A stretch of DNA of 64,000 nt from Cheiracanthium punctorium (Eukaryota; Arthropoda; Arachnida; Araneae; Cheiracanthiidae). The DNA is taken from contig JAWZYV010002522.1 in the NCBI GenBank assembly GCA_038373885.1, positions 558,001-622,000 of the forward strand, read 5' to 3'. This document shows positions 24,452 to 37,320 of this stretch, piece by piece (position 1 is the stretch's first letter; the number at the start of each line of letters is the position of its first letter). A program made the position numbers and the translations under genes. Below the pieces are notes generated by a model. That model had not been told where the DNA came from. It did no database searches and was given only the letters and a program-made list of their open reading frames with translations.

Positions 24452-24625
24452 CAGTGGCGTATACAGGGGAGGGGGGGTTCAACACCCTGCTCTTGTCAAA
24501 AAATTTTTTGACAAAATGTTCATAAGTTTTGAATCTTTAACTTAAATATTACGCATTTTAATACAAAGTTATGTCTATAACCTCCCCACCCCCCACCCCT
24601 TGAAGGAAGTCTGCATACACCACTG
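24452..24625. mobile_element. hAT-type MITE, CAGTGGCGTATACAG ends
   Basis: 174 bp with ends CAGTGGCGTATACAG and GCATACACCACTG, flanked by ATTGTGTG (24444-24451) and ATTTTGTG (24626-24633), 7 of 8 identical. Subfamily close to the GCGTAGCCAG MITEs. Confidence 0.75.
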
Positions 24626-24745
24626 ATTTTGTGCTACTTTGATTCCAAACTACTACAATAAGTAAAAAACTGATTGCTTAAACACAATGATTTCCTTACA
24701 AAGTGACTGTTCTATCAGGACACAGGCTATTCCCATTCTTCAGTG

Positions 24746-24906
24746 CAGGGCCATACCCAGAAAAAAGTTTTGGAGGGGAGCGACCAAATGGTGAAAAAAG
24801 CGAATTTTTCACAAAAAACTTCATCATTATTATTTTGCTAACAAAATTTAAAATTTCAGAGTGGGGGACCAGACTCCCTGGTCCCCCCACCCTGGGCACA
24901 GCCTTG
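24746..24906. mobile_element. hAT-type MITE, CAGGGCCATACCCAG ends
   Basis: 161 bp, ends CAGGGCCATACCCAG and CTGGGCACAGCCTTG; flanks CTTCAGTG and CTACAGTG agree at 6 of 8 positions. G-rich left arm and C-rich right arm can fold. No coding capacity. Confidence 0.65.
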
Positions 24907-25831
24907 CTACAGTGTATATTTAAATTATTAAAATAATAACGTTTTAAAATTGTATGTTTAATTAGAGATCTAAAAACATGAAAACAAATTTAGGAATTAC
25001 ATATTATCGAGGTGGTCTGCCAAGACGAGTGATTTTTTTTGCCAATAGAAGTGCTGGGCATATGAAATTACTAATGGTTTTGAATACGATTGGTAACAGT
25101 TTGGCAACTCATTTGATGGAAAAATAGTGTGGTGGGAATGACTGCCGCTGATAATACATAAGTACCCAAATTTAATCCAAAACATCAGTATATTAAAAAT
25201 TTCTGGCAAGCCCAAGTCCGAAGGCAATCTTGCATTACAGAGAGAGAGCCTGGGCGAGGTTTGGACTTGGGCTGAGCCTGTCTCATATCCAGGAGGGCTC
25301 GAAAATTGCCCCACATGCCCGGGGCATGTAAAAATTAAAATCGGGCATGCATTTTTTTCCCTTACATGCCCGACCCGGCATGTAAAAATAACCAAATGAG
25401 TAACAGGCAAAATTAACAAATATTCAACTACTTATAGAAATAATGCTTTGTGCATCTTCCTGATAGATAGTATTAAGGGCGGTTCCAGAGTTGCAGTCTG
25501 GGAGGGGTAATGATATTTTACACTTTTATATAAACTCGGTGCCACAGAGAATTGGTGACTACCAGGGGGCGCACATTGGAAAGGGGACCTCTTTGACTGC
25601 ACAATACGTTTCATATATGCAAATAAAATTAATAAATCATTAAATGTGAAATAAATGTTTTATTAATCATATAATTAATGAAGTATATAAATACTGAAAA
25701 TAACAACATTGCATCTTTGACCCCATCGATCAACATTATTGTTCCGCCCCCCACTACAGATGAGATGGGCTCCAGCTCTGTAATTTGCGATTGTGAATTT
25801 CCTATGCAGAATTATTTTTCACTTCCGTTCA

Positions 25832-26810
25832 CGTGGCGGTTGCCAAGCCCCAGCGACTGTCGCCAACCATCTTGCACAGTCGGCAAAGTCTTTTAACACA
25901 TTACTTAACACACAACTTAAGCACATATATTCTACTAACAAAAACATTAAAACAAAATACACCATCCATATTTAACCAAAAAAAGTCTGCAAATTCAGTA
26001 ACAGGCAATTTGAAATGAGCAAACAGTGGACCGTTTTTAACTAAAAAAACTACAGTGGATTAAGCAACCTAGTTGTACAGATAATGTAAACTAGGCAAAC
26101 ACTGTCCCGTTTTCAACTCAAAAAAACATCAGTGGATTAAACAACCCAGTTGTACAGCTAATGTAAACTGGGCAAACACTGTCCTGTTTACAACTAAAAA
26201 AAGCATCAGTGAATTGAACAACCTAGTTGTACACCTCATAAGAAGGCAGTATGATTAGAATAGCATGTAAATAGCACTTACGACAACATAAAAACATTAA
26301 ATATCAATTTAAAATTCACATTAAAAACCTTAAACGTTGCAAGTATTTGTTAAAAAAAAGCACTTACCTTTATTTTTTTTTATTAACCGCTCAGAAATGT
26401 TTCTAATACACACCGGCTTATAATGTAACACCAGCATGCTTTCTTTTATTTAGTTTTATATTGACACTACATTTCTAACAAATACACACACCGGCTGATA
26501 ATGTGAAACCAACATGCTTCCTTTTATTTAGCTTTATATTCATACCATATTTCTAACAAACACACACACACACATTCTTTTCATACAATAACATAACATA
26601 TTTCATTTCTTTCCATCCATAACATGAAACAATTACGAATTCCCAGACTGACGAGATGATTCACGTTTCTTTATGGTTGTCAGTCAGAACTACCACCGGC
26701 AGGGTACTTCACTCCCACTGTGCATTGCCCACGACTGCGCCAGAACGATCACCAATTGAAACGTGTAAACAGCACCGGATACAGAATATAGCCCGAATAA
26801 TGCTGTTAAG
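25832..26810 (-). mobile_element. R-family element, inverted, 3-unit array
   Basis: Reverse complement of the R layout: right-end hairpin (GTTGCCAAGCCCCAGCGACT) at 25838, three tandem units at about 26015-26235, the TTTAAAATTCACATTAAAAACC block near 26310, and the left end (CGGTGCTGTTTAC on the complement) near 26770. Confidence 0.65.
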
Positions 26811-26879
26811 CGATCAAATGTTTTTTTATCCATAGCTTTTAGGCATTTAGCTAAAAGCTATGTGCCACATGGCTTTTAG

Positions 26880-27261
26880 CTAATGTAGGCATGTCACATG
26901 GCTTTTCTTTTGCATGTTTTCCTTCCTCACAATGAAGATGGCAATCAGAAAATGTTTTTTTAAAGTTTCCAATTTAAAATTGGACAAGTAGCCTTGTACT
27001 ACTCTTGAGGTAGTGTCACTTAATTTGGGAAATAAGGTTGCAAACCTTGCATGTTGCAATTCCATCTTCATATTCTAACCAATCAAAATCTTGCAGCCAA
27101 GACAGTTGAAATTTCCTTTTTCCTAAATTTTTATGCTCAGTTTCAGTTTTATTTTCATTTGTGCTCATTTTAAAATTTTCATGCACCTCCATCATATTTT
27201 GACTTTGTTGTATATCCGAAGCTTTGTTGTATATCCAATCCATCTGCCTTTTTATGATCAA
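26880..27261 (-). pseudogene. hAT-type transposase N-terminal relic
   Basis: The complement reads FQLSWLQDFDWLEYEDGIATCKVC, which resembles the N-terminal zinc-finger region of hAT-derived proteins of the KIAA1586/ZNF862 kind (FxxxWLxxFxWLxY, then CKVC). A frameshift or deletion follows; LETLKKH in another frame (about 26970) fits the His-containing second half of that finger. The rest is missing. Family assignment is from memory of the motif. Confidence 0.45.
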
Positions 27262-28076
27262 GTTTATCTGAAATAAAAAATCCCCCTATTTTCTTTTGCT
27301 TACACAACAGTGAATTCTGTTTGATACTTCTGTTCATTTTAATTTTTTTGATTATAAGACTTCAGAGAAAAATTCTAACTAAAGTCACTTGCTTGACTGA
27401 AAAAAAAAAAAAAAAAAAAAAAAAAACATAACGCTCGCAACACAGTAAACTGCACATATTTATAGGCTAATCTCCGTCAACCATGCTGTCAACTAAAAAT
27501 GTGAGTGGAAGTAGAAGTATTTCTGAAGAAATTACAACCTCTGCAAATCGCCATGCAGCGAAACACTTGCATTCGGAGATTGAATGAATTTGCGAGTGGA
27601 AGGGTCAGTTATAGAGAGTTAAGTAAATGAGTGTTATGGGGAAGGAAAAATGAATAGGCTTGTAGCGTGTGACGTCACACTTAATCTTGGTAGGCGTATT
27701 CTACGGGACATCTAGTAGGGGCAAGTAACCAATAGGCTTAACTCTACGTGACATCACTGAGCTATTTCTTAGAACTACCCTGAGCATCCTGTGATCCTGA
27801 GATAGCTTTAGCTTGCAATTCAAGGTGAGTGAGATGAGATCTCGATCCACTGACTTGGTGGGGATTCAGTTTGGTAAACATTACCGTGACGTATGGGAGG
27901 GAGAAAAACCGTAAAAATGCGCCTAATTAAAAAAACATAAATGCTTGGGATGACAGTATTTTCTTTTCCAGTCAGGAAAATCTAGTCGCCAAAAGATTTT
28001 TTGTAGTCGCCCAGGCGAGTGGGCTCATGGTGTTTGTCGGACCCTGATTATGGCCTATGGAATATAAATCATTTAA

Positions 28077-28560
28077 AGTGAGCTAGCATCTAAATAGTGC
28101 ATTTGAGTAAGTTTAAATTGGGGATGTATATTATAGGTCACCGTTACACAACCTGTATAGATTTTGTTGTGTATAAGACTAGTAGTTTTCTACGGGGCAA
28201 ATATTAGTTGTTTTCTTTTTCCTTTTTTGGGCTATAGTCAGAAATTCTTGAAAGTCTGCTAGTATGGTGCATCTGATGTAATTCAAATTGGGTAACATCG
28301 TGGTCTTATGACATGACTTACATAGATTTTGATGTGTGTAGAGCCGATAGTTTGTTCACAGGGTTGTAAAATGTAATTCTTATTTATTATAGCCTAAGGA
28401 AGTGAGCTAGTATCTATATAGTGCATTCGATTGAGCTCATATTAGGTATGCATATTATAGGTCTCTGTTTTACATACTGCATAAAGTTTAGTAAGTGTAT
28501 AACTTAGTTTTTTACAGGACTACAAAAAAGCGTTCTTATATATTACAGCACTCAAACCAT
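28077..28560 (+). repeat. Degenerate tandem repeat, about 160 bp, 3 units
   Basis: GTGAGCTAGCATCTAAATAG near 28078 returns as TCTGCTAGTATGGTGCAT (28256) and GTGAGCTAGTATCTATATAG (28400), each followed by a TATTATAGGTC/CTTATGACAT block and a TATAGATTTTG/CATAAAGTTTA block. Strongly diverged. Confidence 0.5.
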
Positions 28561-29053
28561 GGTCACCAGGGTGAGTGATCACCCATGGTGCTCTAGTGCC
28601 TTAACACTGCATCCGATTGAGTTAAATGAAATTTATTTAAATGCTTGGTAAAGATAAAGTGGTCGGAAAGTCAAATGGAGTCACTCAAGATATTTTTTCT
28701 TTTATTCAAAACATTGTAAATAGAAAATGGAACAAGAAAGAATTGATTCCTATTTTAACACCCCCACTCTTGCCAACCTAAAAACACCCCTACTCTTGCC
28801 AACCTCACTTTGGCAAGCTTTGTAGTCATGGGTCTCTAAGAGTTATGTATGAGTTTCAACGCTCTCCCAAAAGAACTAGATGAAAATGAAAGTGAACAAA
28901 TTACCGATGAACGCACCCGTTAAGGAATTTGAAGACAATTATTAAAACTAGATTAATTGGCAACCCAAAATAAATGAATAAGTAATGGAATGCTGTACTT
29001 ACAGGTTGTTCCAAATCGCCATTTAATTCAAAATCATGGTTACCACATAAATA

Positions 29054-29731
29054 CAGTAGAAGAACTAAAATCCACACAGCTTGGTTCCAGACCTTGTGCA
29101 GATTTTAGAATTTTGCGGATTTTGGGTCATAATAGGAAATTTATTCTATTTCCACCCCCCTCCCCTCAGAAAATAATAGAAAAAAATATACAATAGAGAT
29201 CAAGGGAAGCAAATCATGTTACTTATAATTAGAATCATAATATAAAAATACAGAGGATTAATGCAATATACAAAATTATGAGATTATAGTACAACTTATT
29301 TAAACATGTATATTCAACAGTTTAGGACTGGGATGTTCTAATTATAGTTTTTTTTTCAATTATTTCCTGTTTGTAACACAGCTTTGTTGCTCTACAAATC
29401 TGAGATATTTCTTTCTCACAGCCTAACCTTCATTAAATGTTAATTTATCAACTTTTTGATCATCCTCACTTGTTACTGTGTCAGAGTCTGCATCATGTGG
29501 TCATAATTCAGTGTCAATTATGTCACTGTCAGTCATTTGAAAGTTATCAATGTTAAGATTAGAGCTCACAGACTCCTAAAAAATTTTTTTCAAGTGGAAA
29601 TAGCTTATTTAGTTTTACTTTCTGGTTATACTGTAGTTTTCTGAACTTGCAGCTGGCAGGGCAGATTTCTTTGTTTACATTGAACAGACAGTGCGGATTT
29701 TACAGCCCGGCGTATTTTGGGTCTTCTACTG
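29054..29731. mobile_element. pogo-type non-autonomous element, TA duplication
   Basis: 678 bp with inverted ends CAGTAGAAGAACTAAAATCC (29054) and, on the complement from 29731, CAGTAGAAGACCCAAAATAC, each flanked by TA. Ends beginning CAGTAGAA and TA duplication suit pogo-type Tc1/mariner relatives. No transposase. Confidence 0.7.
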
Positions 29732-29849
29732 TAGAAAAAAAAATCGCTGTGGTAACTGCATATGTTTAATTATCATCACCTTGGCGAGAGTCCAGGCGTT
29801 AATGTAAAAATCAACCCAAGAAAGACAAACACGGCACAATCATGGATTA

Positions 29850-31040
29850 TGATGCCCATTCCAAATAGTATTTAAAATGGTGAAGTACAGTTGGAATATG
29901 CTTGGCGAAAATTTTAAAACAGTTTTAGTCGGCAATTTTTAGATGGATTTCGATTCTAAAGATGTGTTTTATGGAATAAGGGAGAAAAATACGGCACTAT
30001 CATGAATAATGATACATTATTCATCATTCCATTAACCCCAATTTCTAAGTTAATGGAATAAGGAACAAAAATAGGGACGACCCATAAATAACATATGATA
30101 CGCTTTTAATATATAGCACTTTAATGCGTATTTAAAATTTGAAAGTGTTTCTGATTTTTTTTTTTTTTTTTTGGCTTTAACCAGAATTTTGCTGAACTGA
30201 CTTTGACTTATCTCCAATCTTATTTTTATGCAGGTTAAGATGAAGTCTTCTGTAATAATTAGTTTCACACTTGTACATATGTTTTTGCATTTGCTTTCAT
30301 TATTTTTCCATGGTGCTTAATTTTTGTTTTAATTGTTTTTATGGATGAAGCTCGGCCTGTTTGGTAGATGTTGTGGAAGATGATTGCCATCCCTCCCCCC
30401 ACCCTTCTGATAAAAAAGGAAAGACGAAATTAAGGTAATTGCTTTTGTTTATCAAGTAATGTACAAATCTTGTAGTTGACGTGAGATTATGTCTAAGTAA
30501 CAAGTGATTTTACCATTGGAGCAACACATAGAGTCACACAAAAAGCGAAATTCATAGAAGTAGGCTGTAGAGCTTTTTGTTCTGGGAAAACACAAAAAAC
30601 AAATTTTAAAGCAAATAGATTTTATTATGGAATAATCAGGAGGTTTCACTGTACTATACTAGTGCTAAATTAGAACTTATAACTTTTTTTAAGATAAAAC
30701 ATCCTTAATCATTTAATTCGAATGATTGGCACAAAAAGCCCCCATTTGAAATTTTTTTTTTTTTTCCCCTCGCGCTGGGCAAAATTATAACAACCCTGCC
30801 TCCTATCCACTACCTCAGCCCTATTAGGATGCCCCATGGCATCCTAAGCCCTACCAAAATTCAGTCACTGAAATTAAAATATAGGCAAAATCTTATGCAT
30901 GTATATTAAGAAACATAGTATCCCGGATTTGCATTATGCTTAAATTTTACTTGATAACTTCATCAGCTTACATCATTTCTTCAAAGTAAGTCAAGCTTAT
31001 TGATGGTTGAAGTTTTATTCATCATAACATGCATGGTGTT
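29850..31040. other. No gene seen
   Basis: AT-rich stretch with T homopolymers near 30153-30173 and 30751-30766. Nothing recognisable as a gene or bounded element. Confidence 0.3.
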
Positions 31041-31046
31041 CAAATA

Positions 31047-32972
31047 CAGTATTTATACATGTATAACGCGCACCCTATACTTAACAAGAAAAAATCGAGA
31101 AATTTTGTTACCTCGTATATAACGCGCACCATAAATTTGACATTCAAAAGACTTTGTAGATTCGTAACCTAAGCATTCCATTCAAAATTATTAGTCCAGC
31201 TTTCCAAATACCTAAACTACCAGCATTTCCTTTCTCTTTTTTGTCAGTTTTGGACTGGGCATTATGCTCGTCACTTAGCTTAAAGAAAAAGATAAAGAGG
31301 AATGATCCTGGATTTTCTTCCCCCATTCAAAAATGGACCAACCCAACCCGGTCTCCCTGCGTTATGGAACAAATCACAGCAGTTGGTGGGTCACGTGTTG
31401 GTTGCAAAATAATGTCACACAAATATTGTCCATTCCTTCATTATTTGTGAGAGTCTTTTGACAACGTGGGAGTAAGATGGTAAAGCGAACTAGTTATACT
31501 GCAGCATTTAAGTTGAAAGTAGTTCAGTAATTACCTAAGGGTTGGAGAAGAAAATGGTAACCATGTTTCAAGTCAGAAATTCGGTGTTGGCGAGTCAAAC
31601 GTGTGAGAGTGGCAGCATATTGAAGAGAAACTGAAGAAAGCACCATCTAAAAAATGTGCTTTTGGGGGGGCGGGGGAAGTCGTGTAAATATCCGCAAGTG
31701 GAGCAGCAGCTTTTGAATTATGTAATGGATCTGCGGCATTTGGGATACTCAGTCTCGGTAGAAATATTGATGTTCGAGGCCTGTAAAATAGCTAAGAAAA
31801 TGAATATTCCAAGAGAAGACATCAAGGGGAGCCATGGCTGAGTGCAACGCTTTATGATCTGTAACAGTCTATCAGGAGAAGAACGACGCTGTCACAAAAG
31901 CTGACGGAAGAATACGAAGAACAGCGTACCAAATTCTCCCAATACATTATAAGGCTGCGAAAACAAAAGGGATATCAGATGTCATAAATTGGCAATGCAG
32001 ATCGGACTCCATTGTGGTTTGACATGCCAGAAGCCACAACTGTTCATCCTGTTGGAGACAGAAGCATTCAAATGCGCATAACAGGAGCAGACAAGCAATG
32101 ATGCATCATTATGCTGTCCATTACGGCTGACACCGTATGTGATTTAAAAGAAAAACTATCCCTAAGGTATCTTTTCCAGTCGGGATAATTGTAAGAGTCC
32201 AGGAAAAAGGGTTGGATGACAGAGGAGCTCATGAAAGACTGGATTAAAGTTGTGTGGGAACGTTGGGCTGTTGCTTTACGTCGGCCATCAATGCTGATTC
32301 TGGACAGCTTCCGTGGACACAGGACCTGTGAAATAAAAGCACAAATTCGTCACTCAAGTGATTTAGTCATGATACCTGGTGGGATGACGAAAGTGCTGCA
32401 GTCCTTAGATGCTGTCATCTACCGACCATTTAAGGTTGCATTTCAGCATGCCTACAATTGTTGGATGACAACAACAGATCACAAATTCACTCCAAGCGGG
32501 AGAATGAAGCGTGCTTCTCTCGCAACCATATGTGAAGGGATATTTGAAGCTTGGAATTGCATCTCAGCCGATAAGAAAGAGCTTCAAAGTGACTGGAATT
32601 TCCAATCGGATGGATGGAACAGAAGACGATATGATATACGAGGACATTGACTGTGCCAGTGATGACGAGGACTGTGACCAGAGCAAGGTAGCACCAATAA
32701 GGATTGCTAGTTATATTAATGTAATGTTTCTAGCACTGTTGTATGAAAGAAGTGTTAGGAGGGGAAAATATATGTAGCAAAAAATGACTTCTATTAAGTA
32801 AGATTTTTCAAATTTTATTTTCTTCTTTGAGTACTTTTTTTGATTCAAACCTATATCGTGTGATTATATGCAGCAATGAAAAATTATTCCAAATATGTCG
32901 CGCACACAGAGAGTTTTTGCCCTAAATTTTTGAAAAAAAAAAAAAGTGTGCATTATACACTAGTAAATACGG
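31047..32972 (+). mobile_element. pogo/Tigger-like transposon, TA duplication
   Basis: 1,926 bp. Ends CAGTATTTATACATGTATAA (31047) and, on the complement from 32972, CCGTATTTACTAGTGTATAA, both continuing into GCGCAC/GCACAC and flanked by TA at 31045-31046 and 32973-32974. GTATTTAC..GTATAA..GCGCAC ends are typical of a widespread animal Tigger-like group. It carries one decayed transposase gene. Confidence 0.85.
31477..32700 (+). pseudogene. Tigger/pogo transposase (CENP-B HTH + DDE_1), decayed
   Basis: Opens MVKRTSYTAAFKLKVV at 31477, the usual start of the N-terminal helix-turn-helix. Pieces in shifting frames then give YPQVEQQLLNYVMDLRHLG (CENP-B-type HTH), a DDE core with LWFDMPEAT (first catalytic region, GNAD just before), LILDSFRGH (second Asp) and LQSLDAVIYRPFK (third Asp), and a C-terminal FQSDGWNR / MDGTEDDMIYED piece. 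At least five frameshifts or stops (for example the TAA directly after KVVQ). The longest intact piece is 32216-32650. No function expected. Confidence 0.88.
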
Positions 32973-32974
32973 TA

Positions 32975-35090
32975 ACAAGAAAAATATCATTTTATTATAC
33001 AAAGGTAAACTGTTAAAGGTAAGCTTAGGTTTCTCACGTGTTAATAAGAAATTAGTTTTCCAAATTTTCTTCACTAAATACAACATGGATAAATTGTCAT
33101 TACTTTCAAATAGATAAAAACTAATAGAGCATTTAATTTTAAATAAATTTTTATAAAAAATTAACTTCCTTAAATAGACTTATTATTTTTGTTAAGAAAT
33201 TAAAGAATTTATTTTTGTTATTTTATGAACTACTTGTGTGCACTTGGTGTTAATGGATTATTTCATGTAATTTAATTAATGTTCTAAAATTACTATTTTT
33301 TTTGGGGGGGAGGGCAACTAAATTATGTCTGATTGCCGGCTGGAGTTTTTGCAATTTGACTGAAATTATATACCTCCTTTTGACTGAAACCCTTTAAGAT
33401 ACTACTGCATCTGAAAGTACTTAATGTTTTATTCTTGTTTATCTTAAATGTGACATTTCTGAGATTCTAATGTTTTATAAATTCTAAATTGTACATTTTT
33501 TTTTTTTTTTTTTTCCCAGTTTCTGGTTATCAACTTTTATCCAGAGAACAACGAACAAGTAGTTGATGGAAAATGATGGAAAGAGGGAAAAAACATTGCA
33601 TATATATTTATTTATTTCATGAAATACTGATTTATTTTGTATGTAATAAAGAATGTTAATAAACTTTTTTATTTTTAATTATGTTTTACCTTGAATATCA
33701 TTAAAATCTGTGTCATTAATCTTTTTTATTGAGAAAACTATGAATGGGGTTTTAAAAACATGTTTTGTGATTAGCAACAGTTCATAAAAATTTAATGATA
33801 AATGCTTTTGAAGAAGATGGTAAGTATAAATTTTTGATTGGAGGGTACTTAATAATCAAGTCTTTCACCGCTACAAATGCCTGAACTACTGGCCATTTCA
33901 TAATGGGGGCACCAGTTTAAGTGTAAAAATTTTGGGGGGGCGGTGTAACGGGTGGTGAAATATTTTTAATAGGTTTAATAAGCATTCATTCGACAAAATG
34001 AAAACCTACTGCAGGAGAAGCTGCCATTTTAAAGGTTCCAAGAAAAAAGTACAATAAAACTTTATAATATGAAGTAACTGATCAACTCTCAACTTTGTAT
34101 ACGTTAACCTGGGACTGCAAATATGTCAGTTTAGAGTATAAAAATAGTACTTAGTGCATGAAAAAAAGAAAAGAAAAGAAAAGGAACCCTCTACTTGGAG
34201 AATAATTATTTATTTAAATCTGTTTTTCCATATGGTACTGACTCCACCTTTTTTTACCTAATTTAAGTTACATACAGATTGCATAAGTTACATATATTTT
34301 TATTTTTTACACTTGATCAGCTTAAAATTAGTGTGAGTGTAGGCAGAGTTTTATATAGGAGCATTTTTTTAAACCTACTATGTAACAGTATGCAGAAAGG
34401 GGGGATGAATATCAGTGATGCCATTTTCTATACATTTTTGTGTTTACGCCCACAAGTAATTAATAAAAAGTAACATTTTTAATGTTTGTTTTAAAGTATG
34501 AGGATGTTACTTCATTATACACAGGCATAGCCATATTTTTTTTTGGGGGGGGGATTAATATTGCATATTCAAAGAATAATTTAACTAATTTTCTTATTTA
34601 GAAAAATCTTAAGATAATATAGCAAATTACATTATTAAAATCATAAACCAAAGTTATTTAGTAAATAAAAAAGGCGAATTGATGAGATTTGAAAATTGCT
34701 TAAGTCGAGGTACTACTGTATATACACACACATTTATATATTTTATTTATTTATTTCTTGAGTGTGTTTTAAACTGGGTATTTATACAAAATCAAAATAG
34801 GAAATTTTGCCTTGCACTCAAATACTTTTTTAAGTGAGTGTAAATATCTGAGAGCTCATACTAAGTAAAGTGAAAATATGAGGGGGGGGGGCAGAAATAC
34901 ATATCCTGATATTTTAACTGCCCCCTCCCCTTCTGGCAGTGCCACTTTTTATTAAAGGTGACAATATATACATATATATAAAGTACTATTTGTCAGATTG
35001 AAAAATAAAATACCTGGAATAATAAAATTACCTTTAGAGCGAATAATTTATATATATATATACAATAGAAACTGGGGTATAAAGGCTGGG
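32975..35090. other. No gene seen
   Basis: Noncoding, with T runs (33497-33514), G runs (33307, 33936, 34548, 34884) typical of GC-homopolymer MITE arms, and a GCATAGCCA end-like motif near 34527 without a matching partner. Confidence 0.3.
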
Positions 35091-35106
35091 ATTGCTTGGG
35101 TTAACT

Positions 35107-35296
35107 TTTGGCGATTGGTTGGCTGTCGATAATAACCGTTTGGCAACTGATCGACGGTCGATAGTAACTGTTTGGTGATTGGTCGACTGGCGATGAAAGT
35201 CATTGGTATCTGTTTGGCGACTGTTCGACCGGTGATGAAAGCCATTGGTATCTGTTTGGCGACTGTTCGACCGACGATCAAATCCATTGGCGCCAG
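35107..35296. repeat. Tandem repeat: two 32-bp then three 42-bp units
   Basis: Units begin TTTGG at 35107, 35139, 35171, 35213 and 35255. The first two are 32 bp; the next three are 42 bp through a 10-bp addition in the shared frame (ATTGGTATCTG). The 42-bp period is a multiple of three, so long open frames on the minus strand appear by chance. Confidence 0.85.
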
Positions 35297-36342
35297 AAGA
35301 TTGGCCAATCTTCACCTGATGAGACATGCCCAATCAATCGCCCATATCGCCGGCGATGTTGGCCCCATGTCAACTTCCTCGGTGAGCGATGTTTGGCCAA
35401 AGTTTGGCCACTGATGAATTGCTGCTTGGGTAACTACGAGATACTGCTATGATTTTGACCAAATTAATGTTAAAATTTGAAGGGGTAAAATCCAACTGTG
35501 ATAAAATTACTGATACTTTTGCCAGTGTGTCACCAACCATATTGAACATCTTAAGGGCAGGAATTGCAGATCAGCGTCTAGATGTGTATTGTTGCTGACA
35601 GAAAGCATTTTTAGTATAGAAGGATAAATGAGTTTAAAGTCAGGTAAATGCAGTTTTGGAAAATTCGACCTAGCAAATGTGCGTTTCATGCATAACATTT
35701 TTGTGAGAACTAAAGAGAACCTCGTACAAATTAATATTAAGGTGTCTTTTCTTACTCAATCGATGATTTTAACAACTTTATAGATGACTTTTCCCGTATC
35801 TCTGATCGTTTTTGTGATGAAAACGTTAAGTCCGAATTTATCCAACAAGTAGCGCTATGAGCGCCACTTGTTGCACCTTGCTTAGCGCAAGGCAACTTTA
35901 CTAAACCTAGACCCTACTATAGCTCTTGCAGTTCAGAAATTATTGCCGTGATAGCGGACTTTAGCGGGCACACTGTATACATATATATATATTTGCTTAG
36001 ACCCTCATCAGACGTTAAGAGATTTCTAACGTTGGTAATACCCCTTGAAAGCTGCTAATTGGGCAGAGGACTTTTGGAACCATTAATTTAAGATGCACAC
36101 TTAAACCACCTGTAAAAGGTGGTCTTCGGGGCTAGGTGGAAAAGCGAATGCGCGATCTGGCATTGAAATCACAAAGGTCATGTATTTTTGTGCGTTCTTT
36201 CCAACATCAGACAAAAAGAGTAATCAGTAATTTTTATATTTTAAATTTAAATTTTTTTATTTTTAAAAACCCTTCCGAGAAATGCTTTCTTTCTCTACTC
36301 TCCCCTCGCAAAAAAAAAAAAAAATAATAATAATAATAATAA

Positions 36343-36504
36343 CAGAGGTGCCAAGTCTCCGGCTTTTTCCGGGTGATTTCCCACCACAATTTTTAGACAG
36401 CTTTATTTTCCATTAAATATGTGGACTTATATTAAGCATAAATTTGTAAGTAAAAATTAGTGGTGGAAAATATCCCGAAAAAAGCCGGAGACTTGGCAGC
36501 TCTG
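36343..36504. mobile_element. hAT-type foldback MITE
   Basis: 162 bp with ends CAGAGGTGCCAAGTCTCCGG and, complement, CAGAGCTGCCAAGTCTCCGG, about 30 bp of inverted repeat. It sits in a (TAA)n microsatellite, so the target duplication cannot be defined exactly. Confidence 0.8.
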
Positions 36505-37069
36505 TAATAATAATAATTTTTTAACCCAAACCATAAGCATTAAGAATTTAAGAAGTTTTAAAAGAACTGTAACTATAGTTTATCATCAAATAAAATCTGT
36601 TAATTTCAGGCTTCTTTTTCTAAGAACTGATAAATTTTATAAGAACAAAATTTCTACTGTTTAACGACAGTAGCAGTGCTTCAAAATGTTTTTATTTAAT
36701 AAAAAGTAAACAAGTAATGATTTTTCTCCCTGTATGGTCAAATTTTTTAACCGAAATTTTACTGGTTTTAATATTATTGCAAGAAAATCGAACAACTTAC
36801 CATCTAAACATTAAATAAATGTACAGACATGATATTAAGTATAAAAACTGTTAAAAATCGCTAACTTTAGTTGGTAAAAATAAATTAACATTCCTGATTA
36901 TTCTGAGAAAAGCGGAAACCAAAAAAACCAAACCAACCATTTTTTTAAAACCAAATCAAATGTCCAGATTTTTGTGTCAAGCAGATGGAGGATTTTCTTT
37001 TTATCAACTTAAACTTTAATGTATAATTAAGTGTGATAAACTGTTGTTGTTTCAAATGCCCTTTAGCAA

Positions 37070-37320
37070 TAGCCGAGCGGTGCCAAATCCCCCAATAGGA
37101 CGGGGATCAGCGAAAGGGGGCAGTTTTCATTTTAATGAGCTCCAGTGGAAGGAAGACTGATCTTAACTCCGGGTCTAATTTTGAGCCAATTCCAGACGAG
37201 AGACATAGCACCTGAAATCGGCACCCTCAGAGGTATCATTTGAACATGGAGGGCTTTGGACCCATTAACAGATTTTAAATGCAGCAGTTTAGTGACTAGG
37301 CCACTTCGTCGGCCCGTAGC
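37070..37320 (-). repeat. tRNA-derived SINE-like sequence
   Basis: On the complement a tRNA-like head shows an A-box-like TGGCCTAGTCAC (37292-37303) and a B-box-like TGTTCAAATGA (37236-37246) 45 bp apart, close to tRNA spacing. About 150 bp of unrelated body follows. A SINE copy is more likely than a tRNA gene because the stems are not kept. Confidence 0.4.

Noticed and set aside
35034..35333. Minus-strand repeat protein of 14-residue units
   Set aside because: The 42-bp DNA repeat is a multiple of three, so it yields a repeating frame automatically.
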